From NCBI GenBank assembly GCA_024958655.1, contig JANWUR010000010.1, positions 60,931 to 124,930 on the forward strand: 64,000 nt of DNA. Reading direction: 5' to 3'. Source of the DNA: Cyanobium sp. FGCU6. GTDB taxonomy: Bacteria > Cyanobacteriota > Cyanobacteriia > PCC-6307 > Cyanobiaceae. Both the position numbers and the translations under genes were made by a program. Below are positions 1-9,879 of this stretch, piece by piece. Within the stretch, counting starts at the first letter, position 1. Every line of letters begins with the position of its first letter. The notes under the pieces were generated by a model. That model did not search any database. It saw only the letters and a program-made list of their open reading frames with translations, and was not told the DNA's origin.

Positions 1-354
1 ATAGACGGGATCGAGGGCATGCTCCGCATCCACAAAGGCGGCCACGCCGCCGCGCTTCTGAACCTCGGCGATGGCGTGGAGGGTGAGGGTGGTCTTGCCT
101 GAGCTCTCCGGCCCGTAGACCTCCACCACCCGGCCCTTGGGATAGCCGCCACCCAGGGCGAGATCCAGGGTGAGGGCGCCGGTGTTGATCGTTTCCACCC
201 GCATGCGGGAGGCATCGCCCAGGCGCATGATCGAGCCTTTGCCGAAGTTGCGCTCGATCTGGTTGAGCACCAGGCCGAGGGCCTTGTCACGCTCGGCGCT
301 GGAAGCGCCGGCGGCACCGGCGGGGGAAGCGGCGGCCTTGGGATCGAGGGGCAT
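1..354 (-). CDS. recA: RecA recombinase, N-terminal part (cut by window edge)
   Basis: RecA binds single-stranded DNA, catalyses ATP-dependent strand exchange and triggers LexA self-cleavage. The 118 codons present contain the N-terminal helix region, the GSIMRLGD segment, and the Walker A motif GPESSGKT at residues 81-88, followed by VDAEHALDP; this is unmistakable RecA. The ATG at 354 gives a short Ala/Ser-rich leader before the conserved core, usual for cyanobacterial RecA. The remaining two thirds lie left of the window. A LexA-type palindrome sits about 160 bases upstream (512-525), so SOS-type control is likely. Confidence 0.97.
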   Translation of the reverse strand, partial: MPLDPKAAASPAGAAGASSAERDKALGLVLNQIERNFGKGSIMRLGDASRMRVETINTGALTLDLALGGGYPKGRVVEVYGPESSGKTTLTLHAIAEVQKRGGVAAFVDAEHALDPVY

Positions 355-511
355 GGAACGGATCAGCGAGGGGACAGGCCGCGACGGACGGACACCGGAC
401 GGGTACCGAACAGGCACCGGACGGGCAGGGAAGCAGACCCGGAGCCGGGGGCCATCCTGCGACCTCTGGGAAGCAAGTGCCACCGCAGAGGGCCGGCGTA
501 TCAATTGCGTT

Positions 512-525
512 AGTACGGGCGTACT
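512..525. promoter_or_regulatory. LexA-type operator upstream of recA
   Basis: The 14-base sequence AGTACGGGCGTACT is a palindrome of two AGTAC arms separated by four bases. It fits the cyanobacterial LexA pattern (RGTAC-N4-GTWCB) except at the ninth position. It lies between recA and the end of the upstream HAD gene, the expected place for SOS control of recA. LexA binding itself is inferred. Confidence 0.6.
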
Positions 526-533
526 GTAGCGTG

Positions 534-1301
534 TCAGGGCCAGGACGCCAGGGGGGCAGCGAAGGCGGTGGGGGTCAGCCAGCGGATGCGCTCCGCCGCC
601 AGTCCGTCCCCGTCCAGCCCCTCCCCATCCCCAGGGGCCAGATAGCCCCAGGAGGCGAGGTAGCAGCGCACCTGCTCCAGGCCAGGAGTGGCGCGCACCA
701 GCTCCAGGGTGGGACGGCGATCCTCCACGAACCACAGGGGACGCCCCTCGGTGCGGAGCTGAAGCAGAACGTCCGGCTTGCTGCCCCGCTCATGGCCGTA
801 GAGCGCCCAGGGAGAGAGGCCGGCGGCAGCCAGGAGGCGAGCGGCGAAGGCTCCGCCCTTGGTGGTGAGAACCGCCCAGTCGGCCCCCTCGGCCGCCAGG
901 GCCCGGAGGCGATCCGGCACGCCGGGATAGAAGCGGTGGAGGGCCAGCCAGGCCTCCGGCTCCTCGGCGATCGCCGTGCGGCGCACGACCTCAAGGGCCT
1001 CCTGCAGCTGATCGGGGCGCCAGTCCCGGGCCGCCAGGGCCGCGGGCATGACCCGGTCGTAATCGGCGGCGGCCGCGACGGGGTCGAAGCCCGGTCGCCC
1101 CAGTTCGGCGGCCATCAGCACCATCTCCCAGCCCTTGTGGATGCGGGGGCGGAGCAGGGAGAAGCCCGGGGGCGCCAGCTCCGGCAGGATCAGCGCGGCA
1201 TCGAGCCGCAGAGCGGCATGACGCGCCGACCACCAGTACTCGGCCATGCCGTCCATCAGCACGCCATCGAAGTCGAAGACCAGCAGCGGCGCCGCAGCCA
1301 A
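534..1301 (-). CDS. HAD-superfamily hydrolase (phosphatase-like)
   Basis: A 255-residue haloacid dehalogenase-fold protein. Motif I is DFDGV with the nucleophile and acid/base Asp at residues 10 and 12; motif II is VLTTKG; the motif III lysine is in GSKPDVL; motif IV is VEDRRPTLE. The insert between motifs I and II is mainly helical, as in cap-type (C1) phosphatases of the phosphoglycolate phosphatase/beta-phosphoglucomutase group. The substrate cannot be told from sequence. The gene runs in the same direction as recA and ends just upstream of the LexA palindrome; a tRNA gene lies 18 bases upstream of its start. Confidence 0.85.
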   Translation of the reverse strand: MAAAPLLVFDFDGVLMDGMAEYWWSARHAALRLDAALILPELAPPGFSLLRPRIHKGWEMVLMAAELGRPGFDPVAAAADYDRVMPAALAARDWRPDQLQEALEVVRRTAIAEEPEAWLALHRFYPGVPDRLRALAAEGADWAVLTTKGGAFAARLLAAAGLSPWALYGHERGSKPDVLLQLRTEGRPLWFVEDRRPTLELVRATPGLEQVRCYLASWGYLAPGDGEGLDGDGLAAERIRWLTPTAFAAPLASWP

Positions 1302-1319
1302 GGGGTTAAAGATATAAAA

Positions 1320-1391
1320 CTGGGCCGCTAGGATTCGAACCTAGGAATGGCGGGACCAAAACCCGCTGCCTTACCGCTTGGCGACGGCCCA
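1320..1391 (-). tRNA. trnQ: tRNA-Gln (anticodon UUG)
   Basis: The minus strand folds into a cloverleaf: a perfect 7-bp acceptor stem (1385-1391 with 1321-1327), a D-arm, an anticodon stem GCGGG/CCCGC around loop TTTTGGT with anticodon TTG, and a T-arm with GGTTCGAATCC. The discriminator base is G at 1320. CCA is not encoded. Confidence 0.95.
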
Positions 1392-1470
1392 ATACGCCGG
1401 CTCTGCCGGTGCCTGAATAGTTACCCACAGCGCCGGTGCCTTCGTCAACCGCAGGCGACGCGCCTGACCG

Positions 1471-3093
1471 TCACGGTGGGAACACCCGCAGCCGCTGCTG
1501 CGGCCCCCGCCCGAACACCGAGCAGCGGAGCCGGTAGCGGCCCACCAGTTCGCTCTGCATCTGCCGCACCCGTTCGCTGCGGGGAAGCAGTTCGACCGGC
1601 CGTCCCTGGGGCAGCACCACCTGCTCCACCGCCAGGCGGCACTCCTCCAGGGCGGCATGATCGTCATCGAGGCCGCCGGCGGGATCGCTGGCGTCCGGCT
1701 CCGCGGGCGCCCCTCGATCCACCAGCCGCTCCAGCGCCCTCTGGAGCTGGTGGGGGGAGTCGGACTTGATCACCAGGATCGGCACGCCCCGGAGCCGTGC
1801 CCGGCGCCGCAGGTCGGGATCCCGTCCCAGCTGACCGCGGAGACTCAGCAGCACGTCCGCCGCCTCCGGCTCCTCCACCACCTCCACCGGCAGGGCCCGA
1901 CCCCGCACCGCCTCCCGCAGCAGCTGGGGAGCCATGCCGACACCGCACACCCGCAGGGGGGTCGCGGGCGGTCGGGAGGACGCCTCAGGAGACGCGGTAG
2001 GCGCGGCGGAAACCACCCGAGGGCCCGCGGCCATCGGACTCGGCAGAGGCGGAGCCACAAGGGCCCGGCCCCCACGCGGAACGGTGGGAGCGTGGGCTCC
2101 CCGGGGGCTCGACAGCGAGGGTGGCGGTAGCGGGGTCGCATCCTGAAACAGCAGCCGTCCGTCGGCGGCGAGCTCCCGGATCTGCGGACGGGCCTGCTGA
2201 CCCCGCAGCAGAGCATCCACGGTGCCGGCCACGTCGCGATGCACCAGCCAGCGGTGGCGGCTGTGCATCTCCACCGCCAGTGGGAACGTGGGTTCGGCGG
2301 CCCGCTCCAGCACCGTCTTCTGGGTGCGGCGCCGGCGAGCTTCTTCGTCACCGAGGGTCACCGACTGGATCCCCCCCACCAGGTCGCTGAGGGTGGGGTT
2401 GCGGATCAGGTTCTCGAGGGCATTGCCGTGGGCGGTGGCCACCAGCATCACGCCCCGCTCGGCGATCGTGCGGGCCGCCTGGGCCTCGAGTTCGGTGCCG
2501 ATCTCATCGATGACGATGACCTCGGGCATGTGGTTCTCCACCGCCTCGATCATCACCTGGTGCTGCAGCTCCGGGCGGGCCACCTGCATGCGCCGGGCCC
2601 TGCCGATGGCGGGATGGGGGATATCGCCATCGCCGGCGATCTCATTGCTGGTGTCGATCACCACCACACGCCGCTCCAGTTCGTCGGCGAGCACGCGGGC
2701 GATCTCGCGCAGGGCGGTGGTCTTGCCGACCCCCGGCCGCCCCATCAGCAGCAGCGACAGGCCCGAATCCAGCAGATCGCGCACCATCGCCACCGTGCCG
2801 AACACGGCCCGGCCCACCCGGCAGGTGAGGCCCACCACCTCGCCGGTGCGGTTGCGGATCGCGCTGATGCGGTGGAGCGTGCGCTCGATCCCGGCCCGGT
2901 TGTCACCGCCGAACGGACCGAGCCGCTCGAGCACGGCCGCCAGATCCGCCCGCTCCACCGGCGCCTCACCGAGGGCCACGGCCCGGCCGGGGTAACGGGC
3001 CTCCGGGACACGGCCGAGGTCGAGCACCACCTCCAGCAGCTGCTCACGCCGCTCGGCCCGCTCCAGGGCCTCGCGCACCGGGGACGGCAGCAC
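1471..3093 (-). CDS. P-loop ATPase with C-terminal R3H domain (Ycf45-like)
   Basis: The protein carries an AAA-type ATPase core of the stage III sporulation AA/Ycf45 group: Walker A GRPGVGKT (residues 118-125 from the GTG used here) and Walker [12 protein letters not shown] proline-rich linker follows, and then a C-terminal R3H domain ending in the usual VELLPRS...VRQMQSELV...LRVFP pattern, which binds single-stranded nucleic acid in other proteins. Its cellular role is not established. The start is unsettled: homologues begin near TDDLDRLI, coded around 3123, but no ATG, GTG or TTG lies between the ldpA stop and the GTG at 3093; in-frame CTG codons occur at 3186 and 3141. Probably co-transcribed with ldpA and ndhN. 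Confidence 0.85.
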   Translation of the reverse strand: MLPSPVREALERAERREQLLEVVLDLGRVPEARYPGRAVALGEAPVERADLAAVLERLGPFGGDNRAGIERTLHRISAIRNRTGEVVGLTCRVGRAVFGTVAMVRDLLDSGLSLLLMGRPGVGKTTALREIARVLADELERRVVVIDTSNEIAGDGDIPHPAIGRARRMQVARPELQHQVMIEAVENHMPEVIVIDEIGTELEAQAARTIAERGVMLVATAHGNALENLIRNPTLSDLVGGIQSVTLGDEEARRRRTQKTVLERAAEPTFPLAVEMHSRHRWLVHRDVAGTVDALLRGQQARPQIRELAADGRLLFQDATPLPPPSLSSPRGAHAPTVPRGGRALVAPPLPSPMAAGPRVVSAAPTASPEASSRPPATPLRVCGVGMAPQLLREAVRGRALPVEVVEEPEAADVLLSLRGQLGRDPDLRRRARLRGVPILVIKSDSPHQLQRALERLVDRGAPAEPDASDPAGGLDDDHAALEECRLAVEQVVLPQGRPVELLPRSERVRQMQSELVGRYRLRCSVFGRGPQQRLRVFPP

Positions 3094-3223
3094 GGCGATC
3101 AGCCGATCGAGGTCGTCGGTGACCCGCTGGGTGGGAGGCAGGGGCGCGCCGGCGGTGCCGGCATCGGATGTGGGACGCGGATCCAGCGGAGGGGGGCCGG
3201 GCGGGGCATTGGCTCTGGCCGTT

Positions 3224-4261
3224 CTAGCCGGACGGGATGATGGTGGAGAAGCGTCGGCGCCGCAGCCAGGGCGACACGAGCGCCGCCGCGGCCTCCAGGG
3301 CGGGGGGCAGCAGATCCGGGAGGTCGAGCAGCCGCCGACCCCGGGCCTGGGCTTCCAGCAGCAGCGGCTGGAGCCGGTGGCGGGCCTCGCTGCCGAAGGC
3401 AACGCCGCAGGCACGATCGCCGGCGGCACCGAGCCGCTCCAGCAGCGGCAGGGTGCGGTCGTTGGTGCCGCCGGCCAGCTGGAGGGGGCCCGGAGGGGCG
3501 AGGGGGAGCAGCCGCTGGAGCAGGCGAACGGCGGCATGGGCCGTGCCGGCGCCCACGTCGCCGCTCATCGGCCGGCCATCAAGCTGCCAGAGGGGCCGAA
3601 ACCCGGCTCGCAGCACCTGCCGGTGGCGCTCCACCAGTTCGGCGGCCAGCTCCTCCGGTGTCGGCGCCCCTTCTCCGCCCTCCATCTCAAGACCGCAGCT
3701 GACGGACAGCCGCCGCAGGGAGACACCGGAGGCCTGCAACTGCTCCAGCCGTGCCGCGAACGCCGCCGAGCGTCCCAGGCGGGTGTGCAGTTCCACCGCA
3801 TCAGGCGCCAGTTCCGCCAGGAGCGGCGCCACCGCCTCCGGCGCCAGGCTGTAGGGGTGCTCCACGATCAGCCCGAGCGGACAGGCCGGCAGGCAGCGAC
3901 CGCAGCCGTAGCAGCGCTCGCTGAGCACCCCCAACCCTTCCGGCGCAGCAGGGATGGCCTGGGCGGGGCACACCCGCTCGCAGGGACGGAGGCAATCCGC
4001 GGGACAGCAGCGTGGATCGAACCAGGCCTTGCGGAAGTGTGGATCGGCCCCGTCATTGAGGCTCACCATCAGCCAGGGGGCGGCCTCAGGGGGGCGACCA
4101 CGGCACCGTTGCGCCGCCCAGCGAAGACCTCGACGGGCGGCGGCCACCACGGCCGCATCTGCGGCGACGTCGATGCAGTGGACACCGGCCAGGGCGTAGA
4201 TGCCGGTGAGATCCTCGATCGATGCCAGATCCTGGTTGCTTGCTCCACCGATCAGCTTCAC
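3224..4261 (-). CDS. ldpA: LdpA, iron-sulfur protein of circadian light/redox input
   Basis: A cyanobacterial iron-sulfur protein; in Synechococcus elongatus LdpA relays redox state to the circadian clock. Two ferredoxin-like cysteine clusters are visible: [15 protein letters not shown] (Cys 85-98) and [12 protein letters not shown] (Cys 117-127), followed by the conserved LdpA C-terminal domain. The GTG at 4261 begins at [11 protein letters not shown], but homologues continue upstream through a GRWVKLI-type segment, and here GRW is indeed coded before the GTG. The only likely upstream initiator in frame is the CTG at 4333, which overlaps the ndhN stop as CTGA. Gene order ndhN-ldpA is conserved in picocyanobacteria. 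Confidence 0.92.
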   Translation of the reverse strand: MKLIGGASNQDLASIEDLTGIYALAGVHCIDVAADAAVVAAARRGLRWAAQRCRGRPPEAAPWLMVSLNDGADPHFRKAWFDPRCCPADCLRPCERVCPAQAIPAAPEGLGVLSERCYGCGRCLPACPLGLIVEHPYSLAPEAVAPLLAELAPDAVELHTRLGRSAAFAARLEQLQASGVSLRRLSVSCGLEMEGGEGAPTPEELAAELVERHRQVLRAGFRPLWQLDGRPMSGDVGAGTAHAAVRLLQRLLPLAPPGPLQLAGGTNDRTLPLLERLGAAGDRACGVAFGSEARHRLQPLLLEAQARGRRLLDLPDLLPPALEAAAALVSPWLRRRRFSTIIPSG

Positions 4262-4329
4262 CCAGCGTCCTGCCGCCAGCGCGGCCTCGGGCCCGAGCAG
4301 CGGAGCACCTGCGGTGGCGTCCGGGCCGA

Positions 4330-4797
4330 TCAGACGGTGACGGCGAGCAGCTGCTCGAGCGGCTGCCAGCGGAGAGCCCGGGCGCCCCCCATCTCCACCA
4401 CGATCTTGAGACGGGTCTCCCGCCTGCAGAGCCGCACCAGCGAAGAGAGCTCGGCCTCCGAGAGCACCTGGCCCTCCAGCAGCCAGAGGAGGATCGGCGC
4501 CGTGCCTTCGAGGTCGCCGCCGAGCAGGGGCATCACCCGTTGCACCTCACCCACCGCCGCCCCCCGGCCCACGCTCTGGTGACCGAGGTGGGGAGGTCGG
4601 ACACCGTGGAGTTGAAAGAGGAAGGCCTCCGGATCGCCGAGACCCCGGGCAGAGGTGAGATGGGTGCGGTAGCCCGCCGCCCGCAGGCGGCGCAGCAGGC
4701 GCGTCTCGGTGCCGCCCTCCAGCGGGGCGAACAACGCCAGAGCCCCTTCCTTCTCCAGGTCGTTGCGGAAACCGCGGCCGGTGAGCAGCAGGGGCAT
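4330..4797 (-). CDS. ndhN: NAD(P)H-quinone oxidoreductase subunit N
   Basis: NdhN is a peripheral-arm subunit of the cyanobacterial and plastid NDH-1 complex, which takes electrons from reduced ferredoxin for cyclic flow and respiration. The 155-residue product starts [15 protein letters not shown] and contains the family signature [22 protein letters not shown] and, near the end, [16 protein letters not shown]. The ATG at 4797 matches family starts; longer upstream reading lacks conserved sequence. It heads a minus-strand set ndhN-ldpA-R3H ATPase and is divergent from the ribosomal superoperon. Confidence 0.96.
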   Translation of the reverse strand: MPLLLTGRGFRNDLEKEGALALFAPLEGGTETRLLRRLRAAGYRTHLTSARGLGDPEAFLFQLHGVRPPHLGHQSVGRGAAVGEVQRVMPLLGGDLEGTAPILLWLLEGQVLSEAELSSLVRLCRRETRLKIVVEMGGARALRWQPLEQLLAVTV

Positions 4798-5268
4798 CGG
4801 TGCGACGCATTCAATGCGGGCAAGTCTGGCAGCCTCGGCCTGGATCGGGGCCACAGGAGGTGGGGGAGGCCCATGCAGTATGTTTGTTGCTTGTGCCGAC
4901 GTTCTGTGCCCGTCCGCTAGCCGGGCCTCCAGAACCCGGTGCAGGGTCATCGTTGCGATGGCCCTCCCGGCCAGTACGGCCCGGGCAGCCCTTCCAGGGC
5001 TGTGCGGAACCGTCGGGAAACTGCCAGATCGGCTTCCGGAGCTCGCTTCGGATCCTGCCCGGTCCCGCAAGTCCCAGCCTGCTGATTCGTCTCGCTAGCT
5101 CCCGGTCGCGCGGCCATGCCGCCGATCTCTCTGCGATTCCCCGAATTCAGCGATCGTCGCGTTCCCGGTGCCTTGCGGCATGGGGAGCGCCGGGCCTTGA
5201 GGCACGCTCCCCAAGGGGAGCCCTCCCGTCCCGTCCGACGACTGTCCTGCTGGCGTCATTCCCCTCCC
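4798..5268. other. Divergent intergenic region between ndhN and rplC
   Basis: There are 471 bases without a supportable gene. The region must hold the ndhN promoter (minus) and the main promoter and leader of the ribosomal superoperon (plus). A CATACT -10-like hexamer for ndhN lies at 4878-4883 on the minus strand; it is weak. A hairpin close to rplC is listed separately. Short open frames here lack recognisable protein features. Confidence 0.5.
5182..5212 (+). promoter_or_regulatory. Candidate leader hairpin before rplC
   Basis: GGGGAGCG (5182-5189) and CGCTCCCC (5205-5212) form a perfect 8-bp stem with a 15-base loop, 56 bases ahead of the rplC start. No T-run follows, so it is not a classical terminator. 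A role as an autogenous ribosomal protein leader is inferred from position only. Confidence 0.4.
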
Positions 5269-5916
5269 ATGTCCATCGGCATTCTCGGGAAGAAACTGGG
5301 CATGTCCCAGTTCTTCGATGAAGAGGGCAGGTCCGTTCCGGTCACCGTGATCGAAGCGGGTCCCTGCCGCATCACCCAGCTCAAGAGCGAAGACACCGAC
5401 GGCTACACCGCGGTGCAGGTCGGCTTCGGCGACATTCGCGAGAAACTCGTGAACAAGCCGGCCAGGGGCCACCTGGCGAAGTCCGGCAGCGAACCGCTCC
5501 GGCACCTGCGCGAATACCGCGTCGACGCCGTCGACGGGCTCGAACTGGGCGCGGCGATCACCGTGGCGGCCTTCGAGGCCGGCCAGAAGGTCGACGTCAG
5601 CGGCGACACCATCGGCCGTGGCTTCGCCGGCTACCAGAAACGCCACGGCTTCAGCCGCGGTCCCATGAGCCACGGTTCCAAGAACCACCGCGAACCCGGT
5701 TCCACCGGTGCCGGCACCACCCCCGGCCGGGTGTACCCCGGCAAGCGGATGGCCGGTCGCTACGGCGGCAAGCAGATCACCACCCGCGGCCTCACCATCC
5801 TCAAGGTGGATGCGGAGCGCAATCTGCTGGTGGTCAAGGGCTCGGTTCCCGGCAAGCCCGGCGCCCTGCTCGACATCCGCCCCGCCAACCGGGTGGGCGC
5901 CAAGGCCGCGAACTAA
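5269..5916 (+). CDS. rplC: 50S ribosomal protein L3
   Basis: L3 is an early-assembly 23S-binding protein reaching into the peptidyl transferase centre. The 215-residue product starts [20 protein letters not shown], the family N-terminus, and carries the long central extension with [15 protein letters not shown] and the conserved [11 protein letters not shown] segment. The ATG at 5269 is preferred to earlier in-frame starts because family identity begins exactly here. It is the first gene of the superoperon; rpsJ, its usual predecessor in other bacteria, lies at 50510 instead. Confidence 0.98.
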   Translation: MSIGILGKKLGMSQFFDEEGRSVPVTVIEAGPCRITQLKSEDTDGYTAVQVGFGDIREKLVNKPARGHLAKSGSEPLRHLREYRVDAVDGLELGAAITVAAFEAGQKVDVSGDTIGRGFAGYQKRHGFSRGPMSHGSKNHREPGSTGAGTTPGRVYPGKRMAGRYGGKQITTRGLTILKVDAERNLLVVKGSVPGKPGALLDIRPANRVGAKAAN

Positions 5917-5928
5917 GGAGGTAAGGAC

Positions 5929-6564
5929 ATGACTCACTGTGTTGTTCGCGACTGGCAGGGCAAGGAGAGCGGCAAGGCCTCTCTCGACCTAAAGGTCGCC
6001 AAGGAAACCTCCGCCAAGGATCTGCTTCACCGCGCTGTGGTGCGGCAGCTGGCCCACGCCCGCCAGGGCACGGCCAGCACGCTCACCCGCGCCGAAGTGG
6101 CCGGCGGTGGTCGCAAGCCCTACAAGCAGAAGGGCACCGGCCGGGCCCGCCAGGGTTCGATCCGCACCCCGCTCCGCCCCGGCGGTGGCGTGGTGTTTGG
6201 TCCGAAGCCGCGCAGCTATGAGCTGGGCATGAACCGCAAGGAACGTCGCCTGGCCCTGCGCACCGCGCTGATGGCCCGCCTCGATGATCTGATCGTGGTG
6301 AAGGGGTTCGGCACCGGCCTGGAAACCCCGAAGACCCGGGAGATCACCGCCGCCCTCGGCCGCTTCGGCATCGAAGCGGGCAGCAAGGTGCTGCTGATCC
6401 TCGATGGCGCCTCGGAAGCCGTGAAGCTTTCCGTCCGCAACCTCGAGAAGGTCAAGCTGATCGCCGCCGATCAGCTCAACGTCTTCGATCTGCTCCACGC
6501 CGGGAAGCTGGTGGTGAGCGAGGAGGCACTCGCGAAGATTCAGGAGGTCTACGGCGATGGCTGA
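5929..6564 (+). CDS. rplD: 50S ribosomal protein L4
   Basis: L4 binds 23S rRNA and its extended loop lines the exit tunnel near L22. The 211-residue protein shows the cyanobacterial N-terminus with [10 protein letters not shown], the basic tunnel loop ([19 protein letters not shown]) and the conserved [16 protein letters not shown] strong ribosome binding site, AAGGAGGTAAGGAC, sits directly before the ATG, one of few clear ones in this operon. In enterobacteria L4 represses its own operon; whether it does so here is unknown. Its 3' end overlaps rplW by 8 bases. Confidence 0.98.
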   Translation: MTHCVVRDWQGKESGKASLDLKVAKETSAKDLLHRAVVRQLAHARQGTASTLTRAEVAGGGRKPYKQKGTGRARQGSIRTPLRPGGGVVFGPKPRSYELGMNRKERRLALRTALMARLDDLIVVKGFGTGLETPKTREITAALGRFGIEAGSKVLLILDGASEAVKLSVRNLEKVKLIAADQLNVFDLLHAGKLVVSEEALAKIQEVYGDG

Positions 6565-6859
6565 ACGTTTTGCAGGGCGGCTGGCGGATGTGATCCGCCG
6601 CCCGCTGATCACCGAGAAGGCCTCCCGGGCCCTCGAACTGAACCAGTACACCTTCGAGGTGGACCACCGGGCTGCCAAGCCCGACATCAAGGCGGCCGTC
6701 GAATCGCTGTTCGACGTCAAGGTCCTCGGTGTGAGCACCATGAATCCCCCCCGTCGCACCCGTCGGGTGGGACGCTTCGCCGGCAAGCGCGCCCAGGTGA
6801 AGAAAGCGGTGGTGCGTCTCGCCGAGGGCAACGCCATCCAGCTCTTCCCTGAGTCCTGA
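6557..6859 (+). CDS. rplW: 50S ribosomal protein L23
   Basis: L23 sits at the tunnel exit and docks trigger factor and SRP. The 100-residue product contains the signature [14 protein letters not shown] and the C-terminal [23 protein letters not shown] loop region typical of the family. It starts 8 bases inside rplD in another frame, indicating translational coupling. Confidence 0.98.
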   Translation: MAERFAGRLADVIRRPLITEKASRALELNQYTFEVDHRAAKPDIKAAVESLFDVKVLGVSTMNPPRRTRRVGRFAGKRAQVKKAVVRLAEGNAIQLFPES

Positions 6860-6875
6860 GGGGGTCCCGAACGAC

Positions 6876-7739
6876 ATGGCAATCCGTACCTACCGACCGA
6901 ACACCCCTGGCACCCGCACGCTGGTCGTCACCGACTTCAGCGAGATCACCGGCCGCGGTCGCGAGCGCGGCCTGGTGGTGGCCAAGCACCGCCGCAAGGG
7001 CCGCAACAACCGCGGTGTGATCACCTGCCGCCACCGCGGCGGTGGCCACAAGCGCCTTTACCGCATCGTCGACTTCCGTCGCGACAAGCACGGCGTGGAG
7101 GCCCGCGTGGCCGCCATTCACTACGACCCGCACCGCAACGCCCGCCTGGCCCTCCTCTATTACGCGGATGGCGAAAAGCGTTACATCCTCGCTCCAGCCG
7201 GTGTGAGCGTGGGACAGACGGTGGTCTCCGGCCCCGACGCCCCGATCGAGATCGGCAACGCTCTCCCCCTTTCGGCCATTCCCCTCGGCTCCAGCGTCCA
7301 CAACGTGGAGCTCTATGCCGGCCGGGGCGGCCAGATGGTGCGCACCGCCGGTGCCAGCGCCCAGGTGATGGCCAAGGAAGGCGACTACGTCGCCCTCAAG
7401 CTGCCCTCCACCGAGGTGCGCCTGGTGCGCCGGGAGTGCTTCGCCACCCTCGGTGAGGTGGGCAACAGCGAGCAGCGCAACACCAGCCTGGGTAAGGCCG
7501 GGCGCAAGCGCTGGCTCGGCCGTCGGCCCGAAGTGCGCGGTTCGGTGATGAACCCCTGTGACCACCCCCACGGTGGTGGTGAGGGCCGCGCCCCGATCGG
7601 CCGCTCCGGCCCGGTCACCCCCTGGGGCAAACCCGCCCTGGGCCTCAAGACCCGCAAGCGGAACAAGCCCAGCAACCGGTTCGTGCTCCGGAAACGTCGC
7701 CGCACCTCCAAGCGGAGCCGTGGCGGACGCGACTCCTGA
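6876..7739 (+). CDS. rplB: 50S ribosomal protein L2
   Basis: L2 is needed for subunit joining and peptidyl transferase assembly. The 287-residue protein starts [14 protein letters not shown], has the RNA-binding OB/SH3-like core ([13 protein letters not shown]), and ends with the highly conserved [22 protein letters not shown] region containing the functionally important histidine near the peptidyl transferase centre. Length is normal. It is followed 35 bases later by rpsS. Confidence 0.98.
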   Translation: MAIRTYRPNTPGTRTLVVTDFSEITGRGRERGLVVAKHRRKGRNNRGVITCRHRGGGHKRLYRIVDFRRDKHGVEARVAAIHYDPHRNARLALLYYADGEKRYILAPAGVSVGQTVVSGPDAPIEIGNALPLSAIPLGSSVHNVELYAGRGGQMVRTAGASAQVMAKEGDYVALKLPSTEVRLVRRECFATLGEVGNSEQRNTSLGKAGRKRWLGRRPEVRGSVMNPCDHPHGGGEGRAPIGRSGPVTPWGKPALGLKTRKRNKPSNRFVLRKRRRTSKRSRGGRDS

Positions 7740-7774
7740 TGAACCACACCGCTCTGCTGTACGCCTGATCCGCC

Positions 7775-8050
7775 ATGGGACGCTCACTCAAGAAAGGCCC
7801 CTTCGTCGCCGACAGCCTGCTCCGCAAGGTCGAGAAGCAGAACGCCGCCGACGACAAGACCGTGATCAAGACCTGGTCACGGGCCTCCACGATCCTGCCG
7901 ATGATGATCGGCCACACCATTGCCGTTCACAACGGCAAGGCCCACGTGCCCGTCTACGTGACGGAGCAGATGGTGGGCCACAAACTGGGCGAATTCGCGC
8001 CCACCCGCACCTTCCGCGGCCACATCAAAGACAAGAAGGGAGGCCGCTGA
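7775..8050 (+). CDS. rpsS: 30S ribosomal protein S19
   Basis: S19 is a head protein of the small subunit contacting S13 and the A-site finger. The 91-residue product has the invariant start [16 protein letters not shown] and the C-terminal [16 protein letters not shown]. Length and both motifs are standard. It is separated from rplV by four bases. Confidence 0.98.
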   Translation: MGRSLKKGPFVADSLLRKVEKQNAADDKTVIKTWSRASTILPMMIGHTIAVHNGKAHVPVYVTEQMVGHKLGEFAPTRTFRGHIKDKKGGR

Positions 8051-8054
8051 ACCG

Positions 8055-8414
8055 ATGGCAACCATCAACTCCACCACCCAGGCCATCGCGCACGGCCGCT
8101 ACATCCGTGGCTCCGTGTCGAAGGTGCGCCGGGTTCTCGATCAGATCCGGGGCCGCAGCTACCGCGACGCCCTGATCATGCTCGAGTTCATGCCCTACCG
8201 CTCCACCGGCCCCATCACCAAGGTGCTGCGCAGCGCGGTGGCCAATGCCGAGAACAACCTCGGTCTCGACCCCGCCACGCTCGTGGTCAGCCAGGCCAGC
8301 GCCGACATGGGCCCCTCCATGAAGCGCTTCCGCCCCCGCGCCCAGGGCCGCGCCTACGCCATCAAAAAACAGACCTGCCACATCAGCATTGGTGTGGCGG
8401 CTCCTTCCGCCTGA
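8055..8414 (+). CDS. rplV: 50S ribosomal protein L22
   Basis: L22 binds all domains of 23S rRNA and its beta-hairpin lines the exit tunnel, where macrolide-resistance mutations map in other bacteria. The 119-residue product includes ARYIRGS-like [19 protein letters not shown] near the N-terminus and the tunnel hairpin [20 protein letters not shown]. Standard length. Confidence 0.98.
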   Translation: MATINSTTQAIAHGRYIRGSVSKVRRVLDQIRGRSYRDALIMLEFMPYRSTGPITKVLRSAVANAENNLGLDPATLVVSQASADMGPSMKRFRPRAQGRAYAIKKQTCHISIGVAAPSA

Positions 8415-8433
8415 ACCCCGAGGACACCGACCG

Positions 8434-9159
8434 ATGGGACACAAGATCCATCCAACCGGCCTGCGCCTGGGGATCACCCAGGAGCACCGGTCCCGCTGGT
8501 ACGCCCCCAGCAAGACCTACCCGACCCTCCTGCAGGAGGACGATCGGATTCGCAAGTTCATCCACAAGAAGTACGCCGCCGCCGGCATCTCCGACGTGCT
8601 GATCGCCCGCAAGGCCGACCAGCTCGAGGTTGAACTCAAGACAGCACGCCCCGGCGTGCTCGTCGGCCGCCAGGGCAGCGGCATCGAGGAGCTGCGCAGC
8701 GGCATCCAGAAAACCCTCGGCGACGCTCACCGTCAGGTGCGCATCAACGTGGTCGAGGTGGAGCGGGTCGACGCCGACGCCTACCTGCTGGCCGAGTACA
8801 TCGCCCAGCAGCTGGAGAAGCGTGTGGCCTTCCGCCGCGTGATGCGCATGGCGGTGCAGCGGGCCCAGCGGGCCGGCGTGCTCGGCCTGAAGATCATGGT
8901 GGGCGGTCGCCTCAACGGCGCCGAGATCGCCCGCACGGAATGGACCCGCGAGGGTCGCGTTCCCCTGCACACCCTGCGGGCAGACATCGACTACGCCACC
9001 AAGGTGGCCACGACCACCTACGGGGTGCTGGGCATCAAGGTGTGGGTGTTCAAGGGCGAGGTGCTCCCCGGACAGGCGCAGCAGCCTGTGGAAGCCGCCC
9101 CGCGTCGCCGCGTCGGTCGGCAGCGCCAACAGTTCGAAGATCGCTCCAACGAGGAGTGA
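8434..9159 (+). CDS. rpsC: 30S ribosomal protein S3
   Basis: S3 forms part of the mRNA entry channel. The 241-residue product starts [20 protein letters not shown], contains the KH domain with the signature [11 protein letters not shown], and a C-terminal domain with [13 protein letters not shown] and [13 protein letters not shown]. The ATG at 8434 matches the universal start; an earlier in-frame start would add non-conserved residues overlapping rplV. The basic tail after residue 210 is variable in the family. Confidence 0.98.
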   Translation: MGHKIHPTGLRLGITQEHRSRWYAPSKTYPTLLQEDDRIRKFIHKKYAAAGISDVLIARKADQLEVELKTARPGVLVGRQGSGIEELRSGIQKTLGDAHRQVRINVVEVERVDADAYLLAEYIAQQLEKRVAFRRVMRMAVQRAQRAGVLGLKIMVGGRLNGAEIARTEWTREGRVPLHTLRADIDYATKVATTTYGVLGIKVWVFKGEVLPGQAQQPVEAAPRRRVGRQRQQFEDRSNEE

Positions 9160-9173
9160 GGGAGGCCTGAATC

Positions 9174-9650
9174 ATGCTGAGTCCAAGACGCGTCAAGTTC
9201 CGCAAACAGCAGCGTGGCCGCATGCGCGGCATCGCCACCCGCGGCAACACCATCGCCTTCGGGCAGTTTGCCCTGCAGGCCCAGGAATGTGGCTGGATCA
9301 CCTCCCGCCAGATCGAGGCCAGCCGCCGGGCGATGACCCGCTACGTCAAGCGGGGCGGGAAGATCTGGATCCGGATCTTCCCCGACAAGCCGGTCACCAT
9401 GCGCCCCGCCGAAACCCGCATGGGTTCCGGTAAGGGCAACCCGGAGTTCTGGGTGGCGGTGATCAAGCCGGGTCGGATCCTGTTCGAGATGGGTGGTGCC
9501 GAAATCACCCCCGAGATCGCCCGTGAAGCCATGCGCCTGGCGCAGTACAAGCTTCCGGTGAAAACCAAGTTCCTCACCCTCGACGACCAGGAAGCGGCCG
9601 GCATCGAACCGGAAACCACCCCTGAACCCGCCGCCCTCGTGGAGTCCTGA
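9174..9650 (+). CDS. rplP: 50S ribosomal protein L16
   Basis: L16 positions A-site tRNA next to the peptidyl transferase centre. The 158-residue product starts [17 protein letters not shown] and has [15 protein letters not shown] and [20 protein letters not shown], all diagnostic. It carries about 20 extra C-terminal residues ([19 protein letters not shown]) beyond the usual end near LPVKTKF, a low-complexity tail common in related picocyanobacteria. Confidence 0.98.
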   Translation: MLSPRRVKFRKQQRGRMRGIATRGNTIAFGQFALQAQECGWITSRQIEASRRAMTRYVKRGGKIWIRIFPDKPVTMRPAETRMGSGKGNPEFWVAVIKPGRILFEMGGAEITPEIAREAMRLAQYKLPVKTKFLTLDDQEAAGIEPETTPEPAALVES

Positions 9651-9652
9651 CC

Positions 9653-9862
9653 ATGGCACGTCCCTCCATTGCCGACGTCCGCAAGCTCGACGACGGCGAG
9701 ATCACCGAACGGATTAATGCCACCCGGCGTGAGCTGTTCGATCTCCGCTTCCAGCAGGCCACCCGCCGGCTGGAGCACCCGCACCGCTTCAAGGAAGCCC
9801 GCATCAAGCTGGCCCACCTTCTGTCGGTGCAGCAGGAGCGCCAGCGCTCCACCGCGTCCTGA
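9653..9862 (+). CDS. rpmC: 50S ribosomal protein L29
   Basis: L29 is a small helical-hairpin protein near the tunnel exit beside L23. The 69-residue product has the two long helices expected, with the signature [19 protein letters not shown] and a basic [17 protein letters not shown] helix. The ATG is two bases after the rplP stop. Confidence 0.97.
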   Translation: MARPSIADVRKLDDGEITERINATRRELFDLRFQQATRRLEHPHRFKEARIKLAHLLSVQQERQRSTAS

Positions 9863-9879
9863 TCCCCCCCTCCAATCCC

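Noticed and set aside
2239..3240. A 333-codon plus-strand frame
   Set aside because: Opposite the R3H ATPase; low-complexity His/Arg composition typical of shadows.
8389..8433. Earlier start for rpsC
   Set aside because: Would overlap rplV and add non-conserved residues; the universal MGHKIHP start is at 8434.
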